Shown: piece after piece, positions 20,172 to 29,835 of the stretch
Numbering within the stretch: the first letter of the stretch is position 1
Layout: the number at the start of each line of letters is the position of its first letter
Source of the DNA: Pelagibacteraceae bacterium AG-325-E13
GTDB taxonomy: Bacteria; Pseudomonadota; Alphaproteobacteria; Pelagibacterales; Pelagibacteraceae
Assembly: GCA_003282965.1 (NCBI GenBank)
Contig: QBYF01000002.1
Coordinates: forward strand, 58,015-122,014
Direction of reading: 5' to 3'
Length of the DNA stretch: 64,000 nt
The notes under the pieces: model-generated
Seen by the model: only the letters and a program-made list of their open reading frames with translations
Databases searched by the model: none
Told to the model about the DNA's origin: nothing
Position numbers and translations under genes: made by a program

Positions 20172-21168
20172 CTAATTCACTCATTTCTTTTAAAATTTTC
20201 TCAGGTATAGATATATCTTTATTTAAATTCATTTTATATGTTTTATTTTTTCTTTCTCCTGGATATAAAATTGAATTAAAACCTTTTGCTTTTGGAAGTT
20301 TTTTTACTCGTTTAATATTTTTTTTTATTTCTTTAATAAAGTTATTTCCTACAAAAATTTTAGGATTAATAGTTATAAATAAATGACCAACATTTTGAGG
20401 GCCAGTAAAATCATCAAAAGGATCTTTTGTCTTTCCACCATGACTGCTACCAGTTAATACACCACTTAAAATATCTACCATCCAGGCCAAACCTGATCCT
20501 TTAAATTCTGCTATAGGAAGTTGGGTTCCTAATAAAGCTTCCTTAGCATTAGTTGTAATTTTACCAGCTTTGTTTAATGCTACGCCATAAGGAATCCTTT
20601 TTCCAAGTTTATTAGCTCTTCTTATTTTTCCTCTATTAATTACTGAAGTTGAAGCATCTAATATAAACGGCACTTTACCTGTAGGTGTTCCGAAACAAAT
20701 TGGATTAGTCCCAAATAAAGATTTCTTTGCACCATGAGGGGCTAGAGCAGGAGGAGCGTTTGTAAAACAAAAAACAATTAAATTTTTTTTTACGGCTTGT
20801 TCAGCATAAAAACTGGATAATCCGAAGTGACCACTTTTCTTAATAGCAACTAAACCAATTCCTGTTTTTTGTGCATTTTTAATTGCTTGGTCAATTCCAA
20901 TATCAGCTGACACAAAACCAATACTATTATCTGCGTTTATATGGGAAATTGAAGAACTTATTTTTTTTATTTTTATTTTTGGTTTTGGATTAATCAATCT
21001 TTTTTTAATTCGATCACAGTACATTTTTAGTCTAATTAGACCATGAGACTTCGCATCAACAAGTTCTGCTTTAATTAAGTAATTCGTACATATTTCTGAA
21101 TGTTTGTGTGATAATCCATGCTTTCTAAAAATTTTTTTTACTTTAGTTTTTAATAAATTTTTTTTCAC
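20161..21168 (-). CDS. Malate/L-lactate (LDH2) family dehydrogenase; candidate ComC-like sulfolactate dehydrogenase
   Basis: AKSHGLIRLKMYC, SGHFGLSSFYAEQA, APHGAKKSLFGTNPICFGTP; adjacent to pta-like gene. Confidence 0.8.
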   Translation of the reverse strand: MKKNLLKTKVKKIFRKHGLSHKHSEICTNYLIKAELVDAKSHGLIRLKMYCDRIKKRLINPKPKIKIKKISSSISHINADNSIGFVSADIGIDQAIKNAQKTGIGLVAIKKSGHFGLSSFYAEQAVKKNLIVFCFTNAPPALAPHGAKKSLFGTNPICFGTPTGKVPFILDASTSVINRGKIRRANKLGKRIPYGVALNKAGKITTNAKEALLGTQLPIAEFKGSGLAWMVDILSGVLTGSSHGGKTKDPFDDFTGPQNVGHLFITINPKIFVGNNFIKEIKKNIKRVKKLPKAKGFNSILYPGERKNKTYKMNLNKDISIPEKILKEMSELDAI

Positions 21169-21599
21169 TTTATCTTTTTGTTTCCTTCTTTTTCCCAGTA
21201 ATCAATTCTTTGTTTTTGATTTTCAACCAGGTTTCTACACAAAAGACCGTATTCTTTAGCTAAAAGGGCAAAGTTTCTTTTCGCTTTTTTTGTAAATTTA
21301 TCTACTTTTTCTTTATTTATTTTTGCCATAGACTCAGGTTTGAAACCTAAGACTTCTCCTAAATCATAATTAAACTTTAAAGTAACGTCAGCACTTTTTT
21401 CTAACCCTTCTATAATATTTTTTTCTTTCCCAATCTTTTTAAAACTTTCTGCACTCACCTTATAAAAACTATAGCAGCTAACGTAATCCTTCTGAATATT
21501 TTCAATTACATATTTTGCTACTTTTTCTTCTTTTGTTTTTTCAAGGGAGTTTAAGGAAAAGGGATATAACAATATAATTATGTAGATAATTTTTTTCAT
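21165..21599 (-). CDS. Hypothetical secreted protein
   Basis: 144 aa with N-terminal signal sequence. Confidence 0.6.
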   Translation of the reverse strand: MKKIIYIIILLYPFSLNSLEKTKEEKVAKYVIENIQKDYVSCYSFYKVSAESFKKIGKEKNIIEGLEKSADVTLKFNYDLGEVLGFKPESMAKINKEKVDKFTKKAKRNFALLAKEYGLLCRNLVENQKQRIDYWEKEGNKKIK

Positions 21600-22033
21600 T
21601 AGCTTTCTTTTTTATAATTAATAACACTTTCACATTGTGACAACAAACTTTCACCCTCTGTATTGTTCAAAACGGTTCTTATTTTGACATTAGCCTTTTC
21701 TTTATCGAAAATTAATTGAGTATAAAAGGCAGGATAACCTGAGATTTCAGAAACGAACAAATTATTTTCTACAGTTATCCCTTTGTTTGTTAAGTTTTTT
21801 TTTTTAATTGTTATGTCATTAAGTCTTAACTTCTCATAGCTTTCGTCACTATATATAAATTCCCTAGTCATAAGTCCTTTTTCTAAATCAAGAATATACT
21901 CATTTTTTTCATAAACATAATCAGTACTTTTGCAATTTTGAAAAATAAATATTTCTGCTATTGAATGTGTTGATAGCAATTGAAAGACTAGAAAAAAAAA
22001 AATTATCTTCATTCTTATGATTTTGTTAATCAA
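21599..22033 (-). CDS. Hypothetical secreted protein
   Basis: 144 aa with N-terminal signal sequence; overlaps neighbours. Confidence 0.6.
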   Translation of the reverse strand: MINKIIRMKIIFFFLVFQLLSTHSIAEIFIFQNCKSTDYVYEKNEYILDLEKGLMTREFIYSDESYEKLRLNDITIKKKNLTNKGITVENNLFVSEISGYPAFYTQLIFDKEKANVKIRTVLNNTEGESLLSQCESVINYKKES

Positions 22034-22919
22034 TCCATTCGGAAAACTGATCTTTATTTTTTGATATATAATCAGGTAAATATTTTAAGTCTAATTTTTC
22101 TAGCGTCTCAAATTTTTTTTCTTTATATCCTTTATAAACATCCTTGGTATCAGAGAAGTAATCATAAAGAATCTTTTTTTCAGCAATTTTTTTTTTGATA
22201 TCGTCTACTTTAATACCACTATATTCGTATTCTAAATAATGTTCAAAATTTCTCATTTTATGATCAATTTGTTCCGCACTTTTAATATTTGTAAAATGCC
22301 ATCCACCGTTTTCAATGAATTGAACATCAAAGTATTTTGTTTTAGAGAATAAAGCATCAATTCTCCAAAAAGGATATTTTTTAGATTTAATATTTCGTAG
22401 CCATTGAGGGCTAGGCAGGTATTTTTTTTTACAAATTTTACTTCCCACCCAAACAACGCTAGGTGAAAGTAGATTAAATTTATAACAAAACATCTTTTGT
22501 TTAAAAATAGCAATCTTATTTTTATATTTAAATTTATCTAAATTTGGTATTTCATCTAAATCATTTATTAAAATTAAATCTTCATCTGAAAATTTTTCTA
22601 AATAATTGAGATGATAGTTTCTTTGAGAATTTTCTCTATAATGTGCATTATCCAAGATTTTAGAATGTTTGACATCTATATTATCATTTTCATTTATATT
22701 TTTTAAATTTTCAGGTTCTTTTTCTAAGACTATATAGGTAATTTTATCTTTAAATTTTTTAAAGTTTTTGATGTCGAAATTCAATTTTTTTTTTTCACCT
22801 CTATGTGTGAATGTAGCCTCGCATACGATAAATTGTGATACATGTTCGTTTAGTGTATTTAAACGAACATCTAATAACATATCTTCATCAAAATATTGTA
22901 AACAATCGATGATTTTCAT
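22026..22919 (-). CDS. GT17-like glycosyltransferase (paralog of 15715-16593)
   Basis: MKIIDCLQYFDEDMLLDVRLNTLNEHVSQFIVCEATFTHRGEKKKLNFDI ... GGWHFTNIKSAEQI. Confidence 0.75.
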   Translation of the reverse strand: MKIIDCLQYFDEDMLLDVRLNTLNEHVSQFIVCEATFTHRGEKKKLNFDIKNFKKFKDKITYIVLEKEPENLKNINENDNIDVKHSKILDNAHYRENSQRNYHLNYLEKFSDEDLILINDLDEIPNLDKFKYKNKIAIFKQKMFCYKFNLLSPSVVWVGSKICKKKYLPSPQWLRNIKSKKYPFWRIDALFSKTKYFDVQFIENGGWHFTNIKSAEQIDHKMRNFEHYLEYEYSGIKVDDIKKKIAEKKILYDYFSDTKDVYKGYKEKKFETLEKLDLKYLPDYISKNKDQFSEWID

Positions 22920-23611
22920 TTTCTATATTTTTTCATTGTAGAAATAGCTAAAATTAAATTTGGATCTAAAAACATTTTAGATTTTTTTATTTTTTGAAAT
23001 GATTTATAAGCAAAGATTGCAATTGGAAGCTCAGTACATCCTAATATAATCTTTTTACAACTTTTTTTAATTAAAAAATTTACAGCTGGTCTTATTGCTT
23101 TTTCTGCCTCTTTAACTCTTCCCATTTTGACTAATCTTATAGATTTATTGACATTATTAGTTTGAATTGACTTTATTGGATTGATTAATGAAAATTTTTT
23201 ATCAAAAAATTTGTTATAAACTCCGGTAATCAAAGTACCTTCGGTTGCCAATAAACCTATTTTAGAGTTTTTCTTACATGTTTTTTCCGCATGTAAATAA
23301 ACTTCTTTTGGCATACTAATAATTGGAATATTTGTCTTTTTATCAAGATCATTATACCAATAATGAGCTGTGTTGCATGGTATTACAATAAATTTACATT
23401 TGTTTTTTTCTAGGAATTTACAACCATTTAAAAGACTTTTTAAGACTTTGTTATATTTGTTAAGATTTTCTGGCCGACCTGGAATATTAGATTTGTTGTA
23501 TAAAACAAATAGTGGATATTTTTGGTCAATTTTTCCTTTATATAATTTTGCAAGTTTATTGCAGAAATCAAGTCCAGCTTGTGTCCCCATGCCTCCTAAA
23601 ATTCCAATCAT
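22916..23611 (-). CDS. Aspartate/glutamate racemase family protein
   Basis: GILGGMGTQAGLDF, VIPCNTAHYWY, ILGCTELP. Confidence 0.85.
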   Translation of the reverse strand: MIGILGGMGTQAGLDFCNKLAKLYKGKIDQKYPLFVLYNKSNIPGRPENLNKYNKVLKSLLNGCKFLEKNKCKFIVIPCNTAHYWYNDLDKKTNIPIISMPKEVYLHAEKTCKKNSKIGLLATEGTLITGVYNKFFDKKFSLINPIKSIQTNNVNKSIRLVKMGRVKEAEKAIRPAVNFLIKKSCKKIILGCTELPIAIFAYKSFQKIKKSKMFLDPNLILAISTMKKYRK

Positions 23612-23632
23612 AAGATGATATTAATATTCTAT

Positions 23633-25801
23633 TTAGAAAACTTTAAAAGCGTTAAATTTCAAAAAGTTTTGATGGCCAATACCATTTTTATCAATTCTAT
23701 TTATAGTACTTGATAAATTCCAACCATTATTGAAATTCCAATCAAAACCCGTTTCAGCAAGTATTGATGATGAAAAATCTTTCTTAATATTTGTAGTGTA
23801 TTGATTTGATGAACTAGTGACGTAATTAGCTTTTAAAGTAGAGTCATCAGTTAAGTCTTCATTGAAATCTAACTTAAGATAAGGCAAGAATTTTGAAGTT
23901 TTTAATCCAAAGTCTGCATGTATAATGGTTCCTAATGATAATGAAGTACTTTTTAAATCCCTATCATCATAACTTAACCTTAAATTACTATCTCCCTTTT
24001 CAGAGTAATCATCAAACATAGTATAGCTAAAGTTAAAACTTGAGTAATTACTAAAAGTGATTTTGTTGAGAGTTTTAGCAAAATTGTACTTTATTGCTCC
24101 AAACGCTTGTTGACTTTTTAACTCACCAGTAACCTTAGTATCATTTGCAACATCAACAACTCTTGTAGTTGATTGAGTTGTTTCACCAAAGCTTAAAAAA
24201 GTATCAAAAGCTCCTTTAAAGTTCTCATTATCAGAGAACCAAGTATTATAAAAAGAAACACTTAAGTTATCTGAATTGAATTTAGATCCATCAGTACTAA
24301 TCGTTACATCGTCAGTTTCATCTCTAATAGCAAATCCAAATAACGAATTATCTGTTAGATCAATGTCAGCACCCATAGTAAATCCATTTGACTCATTTCT
24401 TCTTCCTAATTGATTTACGTTAAAGTCAATACCGCCTGATGATATTAGGCCATTGCTCCAAACAGCCCATTTTTTTGGCTCAAGACCAAATCCATCTTTT
24501 AAATATCTAGTTAATGGAAGTTCACTTATAAAACTATCAATACTATCTTTTGAAATACCTTTGTTGTCTAATCCAATTTGAGAATATCTTTTTATATAAT
24601 GTTCTGTTAGTTTAGACTCTATACTTTGATCAGCGCCACTTTTAGCTAGCGCTAATTTTACATTATTTAAACTTAAGCTGCTATTTTCTCCAGTTCTTCT
24701 GAATTGTTCCATTCTTCCCATTATAGAATTAGTAGAATTAAACATCCACCTCTTTACACTTTCTGTTTGTGCCTCAACCATACCAGCCAACTGTTTATCA
24801 TCAAATGCTTGGTGTGTACTTCCACTTGCTTCAATTGAACTGATTGTGAGTGTCGTTAGTCCTGTAGTCGTTGCTGTCTCACCTTCAATACCGCCATATT
24901 CAATTACATAATATTGTACGTTCTGATTATTTCTATAATCATTCCAAGTTCCGTCTGTTTTTATATGCAACCTATCTTCACCTCCAGCATCGTTCGGTTC
25001 ATTAGTATTCCAACCAAATTCTCCAGCTCCAAATGGTTTTTCGTATACTGTGTAGCCAGTATCCACTGTGCAACCACCACTCGTTGTGTTATCAGCGTCG
25101 TTACCAACTGTAAAAATTTTTCCATCATCAGGACCACCCGACCATTTCCAACATCCTTCTGTATCAGCGTCAGTTCCGCCTAACCATGCATTCACTCCAG
25201 CTTTGTCATCTATAAAAGTATTTTCTTGATAACTTGTTATAGAAGCAAGATATCCTGATAGCCCGTTTAAAGTAGAAGCTTCCGCAGCAGTTTTTGCATC
25301 AGACCAAGTTATATTACTTCCATGATTTACGACTTTGTAATAATGCCCATTAGCTGAATTATAAAGACTTCCAGCTGGTGTTATGGATAATGTTACTGTA
25401 GGTGATCCTGTAGTTCCATCACCCTTAAATGATAAAGTAGCTATCGCTGCATTTATTTCAGCCTGCGTTCCTATAAATCCTATTTCTTCATGATCGCTAG
25501 CTTCTAATTTACAATTAGTTGGTTCACTAGAACTATCAGAGGTATAATCACAATACCCAGAAGCTTGTTCCAAACCTGTAGTAGTTGTAACAACGAGGGT
25601 TCCTGCCGAAGCAGTAATAGTTGCTAATAAATCAGTTGCAGTAAAACCACTTATGCTTGGAGTAGTTCCAGAGTCTGATAACAGCACAAAGCTAGACGTA
25701 TTCGCAGTCAAGGTGCTAGGCATTGTAATTGTTTCAGACCAAACTTTATTACTAAGTAATAAAGTCACACCGATAGCAGCTATCTTTATCCAAGCTCTCA
25801 T
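23633..25801 (-). CDS. Outer-membrane autotransporter with C-type-lectin-like passenger domain
   Basis: Signal peptide; CTLD-like GHYYKVVNHGSNITWSDAKTAAEA...GYLASITSYQENTFI...WLGGTDADTEGCWKWSGG...WNTNEPNDAGGEDRLHI...WNDY; C-terminal ~280 aa beta-barrel-like, terminal F. Confidence 0.8.
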   Translation of the reverse strand: MRAWIKIAAIGVTLLLSNKVWSETITMPSTLTANTSSFVLLSDSGTTPSISGFTATDLLATITASAGTLVVTTTTGLEQASGYCDYTSDSSSEPTNCKLEASDHEEIGFIGTQAEINAAIATLSFKGDGTTGSPTVTLSITPAGSLYNSANGHYYKVVNHGSNITWSDAKTAAEASTLNGLSGYLASITSYQENTFIDDKAGVNAWLGGTDADTEGCWKWSGGPDDGKIFTVGNDADNTTSGGCTVDTGYTVYEKPFGAGEFGWNTNEPNDAGGEDRLHIKTDGTWNDYRNNQNVQYYVIEYGGIEGETATTTGLTTLTISSIEASGSTHQAFDDKQLAGMVEAQTESVKRWMFNSTNSIMGRMEQFRRTGENSSLSLNNVKLALAKSGADQSIESKLTEHYIKRYSQIGLDNKGISKDSIDSFISELPLTRYLKDGFGLEPKKWAVWSNGLISSGGIDFNVNQLGRRNESNGFTMGADIDLTDNSLFGFAIRDETDDVTISTDGSKFNSDNLSVSFYNTWFSDNENFKGAFDTFLSFGETTQSTTRVVDVANDTKVTGELKSQQAFGAIKYNFAKTLNKITFSNYSSFNFSYTMFDDYSEKGDSNLRLSYDDRDLKSTSLSLGTIIHADFGLKTSKFLPYLKLDFNEDLTDDSTLKANYVTSSSNQYTTNIKKDFSSSILAETGFDWNFNNGWNLSSTINRIDKNGIGHQNFLKFNAFKVF

Positions 25802-25901
25802 AAAAAACCCAAAATGATTATTTCTTAATTATTTATATTAATTTAAGCCTGATTATTCAACAGCAAGAATAGCTACAATTCTTAATTGAAAAAGAGGGTT
25901 T

Positions 25902-27812
25902 TTATCCTTTTCCTCGCCAAGGAATAGTTTTATCAATGATTTTTCTAATGGTGATATCAAAAACAAGACCCAACATACCCATTATAAAAATAGTAATCCA
26001 AATCACCTCATATTGGAAATATTTTTTAGCAACGTTTTCGACAAAACCTACTCCAGTGGTTCCTGCTAAAAACTCAGCAGCTACTAAAGTTCCCCAACAC
26101 ATCCCTGTTGCCACTCTGATACCGGTAAGAATCTCTGGAAGTGAATTAGGAAATATTACATGTCTTAAAATTTGCCATTTTGATGCACCTAATGAGTGCG
26201 CGGCATGAATTTTTGATAATTGTGTTCCTGATGCGCCGGCTCTAGCTGAAATTATCATGATTGATAATGACACCATAAATAATAGAAAGACTTTACCAAG
26301 ATTATCTATACCTAATACAGAAATGACTAGAGGCGCCCAAGCTAAAGGAGGTACCGGTCTGTATAATTCAATTAGTGGATCAAAAAAACCTTTAGCAAAT
26401 CTATTTAGACCCATATATAATCCTAGTGGCACACCAACTATTATTCCTGCTACCAAGCCAAGAAAAACTCTTAAAAAAGAATCCCAAATATGTCCTGTTG
26501 GGATTGGTATTTTAAATAATTCAAAGTCTCCTGTTACAAAACTTAAAACTTTACTTTTAAAGTTTGGTTCAATTTCACCTTTTTCATTATGAACAGGATA
26601 TTCACCAGGTAAAGTATCTGCAATCCAATCTGGAAGAAGAAATCCAATTATTTTACTTACGTCCATCATCTCATACCAAATTAATGGGATTTGTTTAAAC
26701 CCAACATTTGGGTTAAGCATTAAAGCAAATTTGTTAACTGTGTCAGAAGGTTTTGGAAGCCATCTACCAGACCCTTGTTCTGAACAGCTAGGCCCACTAG
26801 AAATAATTGTACCTGATGGAAATAGAAGTATATCAACCCATCTCAAACCACCTTGTTCTTTTTTTTGAACTTCATCGAAGTTTACTATAGATAATTGCAT
26901 ATCTTTTAATGTATTAGGCGGAAATATACTCGCGTATTCTATTCTTCTTGCAATTTTAAGAATATCTTTTGCAAAAGATGAAGATATTTCATCAGAAGGA
27001 CTTAATCCAGATCTGTAATCTTTTATCTCTTTTTTAAGATTTTTAAGTACAGCTGTATATTGCGGATTATGATTTCTCAGCTCAAAGAATTGATCGCTAA
27101 TTAAATTTAATTCTACCGCAGCAGCTTGAAATTTCAATCCTCTTTTAGTTTTTGGTATAGATGGAATCTCGATAGTGTTTTCCACTGATGTACTGGATGC
27201 ACTCCATGTTCCTTCTTCCTTAGAAGCTTTAATTCTTTTTAACTTATCTTCTGGACTTTCATTTGGATAGTCTATACTTGCAAAATCTCTTGCTAAATTA
27301 TTAATTTTTTCAGTAACTATTCTAATTTGTTCTTTAGTTTCGCTATTTAAAAGCTCTTCATTTGTAAGCAAAGGAATTGTGCTCTTTGTTTTTCTGACAA
27401 AATTAATTAATTTTTCTTTATCTTGGATTTTTACTTTATTCGATTTATTTATTTCTAAAATTGTATTATTTAAATTTTCAGTTTCAGTTTCTATAACAGA
27501 CGTACTTTTAAGTTGACGTTCATGAATTGGAAAAAGATATTTAAGCGAAAGCAAAGATTCATTTACTTTTCCAACTTGACAAAGTTCGTTAGCAGATTTT
27601 GGAAAGAAAGATTTAGCTATATCCCATGAATAATAAAGCCAAACTAAAAGCAAAAAACTGCTACCTACAATTACCCAATGAATTCCACCTTTTGATCTTT
27701 CAGGATTTCCAAAAACAGCATCTACTTTTTCTGTTTTTATTAACTTCCTTCCATACAAAATTGACCCTACAATGGCGAAGAAAAATAAAAATGTTAGAAA
27801 TCCTGTAATCAT
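25902..27812 (-). CDS. tauC: Taurine/sulfonate ABC transporter permease with ~400 aa N-terminal extension
   Basis: C-terminal BPD_transp permease (HIWDSFLRVFLGLVAGIIVGVPLGLYMG ... HAAHSLGASKWQILRHVIFPNSLPEILTGIR); N-terminal half non-permease, coiled-coil-rich; next to tauB and tauA. Confidence 0.85.
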   Translation of the reverse strand: MITGFLTFLFFFAIVGSILYGRKLIKTEKVDAVFGNPERSKGGIHWVIVGSSFLLLVWLYYSWDIAKSFFPKSANELCQVGKVNESLLSLKYLFPIHERQLKSTSVIETETENLNNTILEINKSNKVKIQDKEKLINFVRKTKSTIPLLTNEELLNSETKEQIRIVTEKINNLARDFASIDYPNESPEDKLKRIKASKEEGTWSASSTSVENTIEIPSIPKTKRGLKFQAAAVELNLISDQFFELRNHNPQYTAVLKNLKKEIKDYRSGLSPSDEISSSFAKDILKIARRIEYASIFPPNTLKDMQLSIVNFDEVQKKEQGGLRWVDILLFPSGTIISSGPSCSEQGSGRWLPKPSDTVNKFALMLNPNVGFKQIPLIWYEMMDVSKIIGFLLPDWIADTLPGEYPVHNEKGEIEPNFKSKVLSFVTGDFELFKIPIPTGHIWDSFLRVFLGLVAGIIVGVPLGLYMGLNRFAKGFFDPLIELYRPVPPLAWAPLVISVLGIDNLGKVFLLFMVSLSIMIISARAGASGTQLSKIHAAHSLGASKWQILRHVIFPNSLPEILTGIRVATGMCWGTLVAAEFLAGTTGVGFVENVAKKYFQYEVIWITIFIMGMLGLVFDITIRKIIDKTIPWRGKG

Positions 27813-28610
27813 TTAAATTTCTTTACCCATAATTTCTTCTTCCATATTCCAAATCATTGAAAGTATTTCTTCTCTTTTAGATACAAATTCACTGTTATTT
27901 TTGATTTTTCTTAAATCCTCTTTAAGTCCCATGGCTGCGAAAGGTAATTGATATTCTTTATGGATTCTTCCAGGTCTAGGAGCCATTACATAAACTTTTT
28001 CTCCAAGTAACAATGCCTCTTCAACTGAGTGAGTTATAAGTATTATTGTTTTTCCAGTTTCTTTCCAAATTTTAAGAACTAAAGATTGCATTTTTTCTCT
28101 GGTTAACGCGTCAAGTGCACCCAACGGTTCATCCATTAATATTAAGTCAGGATCATTTATTAAACATCTCGCTAGCGCAACTCTTTGCTGCATACCTCCA
28201 GATAACTGATATGTTGGTGTGTTTCCAAAACCTTGTAATCCAACTATATCCAACCACTCATCTACTTTTTTTTGAGTTTGAATTGGATCTTTATCTTTCA
28301 TCCTTAATCCAAAATTTACGTTTTCGGCAACAGTTAACCATTCAAACAAAGCCCCTTGTTGAAATACCATTCCTCTATCAACTCCAGGACCATTTATTTC
28401 TTTATCTCCAAGAGTAATTGTTCCAGAAGTCGGTCGAATAAATCCAGCTGCAATGTTTAATAAAGTCGTTTTTCCACATCCTGAAGGACCTAGAACGGTA
28501 AGCAGTTGTCCTTTTGTTATTGTAAAATTTAAATCTTTTAGAGCGTGAACCGTTTCTCCTTTTGGAGTTCTAAAAATCATGTTTAGATTTTTTGAAATTA
28601 GGTTGCTCAT
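27813..28610 (-). CDS. tauB: Taurine/sulfonate ABC transporter ATP-binding protein
   Basis: Walker A GPSGCGKTT, LSGGMQQRVALARCL signature, DLILMDEPLGALD. Confidence 0.9.
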   Translation of the reverse strand: MSNLISKNLNMIFRTPKGETVHALKDLNFTITKGQLLTVLGPSGCGKTTLLNIAAGFIRPTSGTITLGDKEINGPGVDRGMVFQQGALFEWLTVAENVNFGLRMKDKDPIQTQKKVDEWLDIVGLQGFGNTPTYQLSGGMQQRVALARCLINDPDLILMDEPLGALDALTREKMQSLVLKIWKETGKTIILITHSVEEALLLGEKVYVMAPRPGRIHKEYQLPFAAMGLKEDLRKIKNNSEFVSKREEILSMIWNMEEEIMGKEI

Positions 28611-28630
28611 AAAGTAACTATATTAGATAT

Positions 28631-28673
28631 TTTTTCAAAAAAATAGGCACCAATTAACTTAATTGGCGCCTAT
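28631..28673 (-). terminator. Intrinsic terminator/attenuator between tauA and tauBC
   Basis: Minus-strand hairpin ATAGGCGCCAATTAA-G-TTAATTGGTGCCTAT (one G:U) followed by TTTTTTG. Confidence 0.8.
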
Positions 28674-28691
28674 AATTTTGTTATTCAAGAA

Positions 28692-29630
28692 CTACGGTAA
28701 AAACTTAGTAGTTACTGTACCTCTTGGAGTGTCAAAACCTTTTAAGAATTTAGAAAGATTTCCACTCTTCATAGATTTTTTAGTTTCTTTAGGTGTTAAG
28801 AATTTAAAGCCACTTAATGTGTCTTTCATGTCAGCAACTTTCATTTCTGACTCTTTTGACATAGCTTTTAAATCACTTCCACCACTTCTGTATCTATCAT
28901 TAGCTTCGTGTGTTAATTCAACAAAAGATTTTACCATTCCTGGGTTCTCTTTCATGAATTTATTTGTAACTGAAACAATATCTATTCCCATGATACCGCC
29001 AGCACGAGCTTCATCTACTGTTAGAAGTCTTGATCCTACAGATGTAGCAGATTTAATAGAGTTACCTCCAAATAAACAAGCCATTACAACATCACCGCTA
29101 ACTAGCGCAGCAGCTCCTTCTTCAGGATCCATTGCTATAATGTTCATTTTTTTTCTGTCGGCGCCAACTATCTTCATACTTTCAGTAAAAACATATTCAG
29201 CCATAGTTCCTAGAGGAACTGCAACTTTTTTTCCTTCAAGTTCAGAAGCATTCGCTTTAGTGATACCAGACTTTTTAGAAGTTACACAAGTCGTTCCACC
29301 CATGCCGTATTCCATAGCAACATCTACTAAACTTATAGGCGCTTTGGCTTTAACAGCATTAATGTAAGGCATTAAACCTTGTGAATAAGAGATATCTATA
29401 TCTCCTGCTAACATAGCATCAGTCATTGCAACACCGTTAGTGAAGTTAGTCCACTTAACAGGTACACCTAGTGCTTTCGAATATGCTTTTTTATTCATGT
29501 CCTCAAGATTTGGAGACGGCCACTCCAAAAAGTACGCTACTCTAACTTCTTTCGCAGCTGCATTAGCAACTGAAACATTTAGAGTGAACGCAAATAAAAT
29601 CCCAAGAACTGTGCTTATTATTTTTTTCAT
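28692..29630 (-). CDS. tauA: Taurine ABC transporter substrate-binding protein
   Basis: Signal peptide; VRVAYFLEWPSPNLED, KKVAVPLGTMAEYVF, operon with tauBC and divergent from tpa. Confidence 0.85.
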   Translation of the reverse strand: MKKIISTVLGILFAFTLNVSVANAAAKEVRVAYFLEWPSPNLEDMNKKAYSKALGVPVKWTNFTNGVAMTDAMLAGDIDISYSQGLMPYINAVKAKAPISLVDVAMEYGMGGTTCVTSKKSGITKANASELEGKKVAVPLGTMAEYVFTESMKIVGADRKKMNIIAMDPEEGAAALVSGDVVMACLFGGNSIKSATSVGSRLLTVDEARAGGIMGIDIVSVTNKFMKENPGMVKSFVELTHEANDRYRSGGSDLKAMSKESEMKVADMKDTLSGFKFLTPKETKKSMKSGNLSKFLKGFDTPRGTVTTKFLP

Positions 29631-29835
29631 AGTTCTCCCATATGGTTTGTTAATTAAATTACTAGGATTTAAAATTAAAATTTAAGTTAAGTAAATAGTA
29701 AGGTTGCCTTTTTTATGCATACCTACTATTCAACCCCTTTCAATTATCAGATCAACAGTGTTCTTTTTAGGTTCAATCTATAGTTGCATACAATAATTCT
29801 TGATTTAATTTAACAAATGTCTACTAATTTAATTT

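Noticed and set aside
22253-22513. 86-aa minus-strand ORF in alternate frame of the GT17 gene
   Set aside because: Fully inside the GT17 frame, which carries the conserved motifs
24914-26592. Plus-strand ORFs opposite the autotransporter and tauC (89, 90, 111 aa)
   Set aside because: Antisense shadows; no domains
28663-29367. 234-aa plus-strand ORF opposite tauA
   Set aside because: Antisense shadow of the well-supported tauA frame; no recognisable domain
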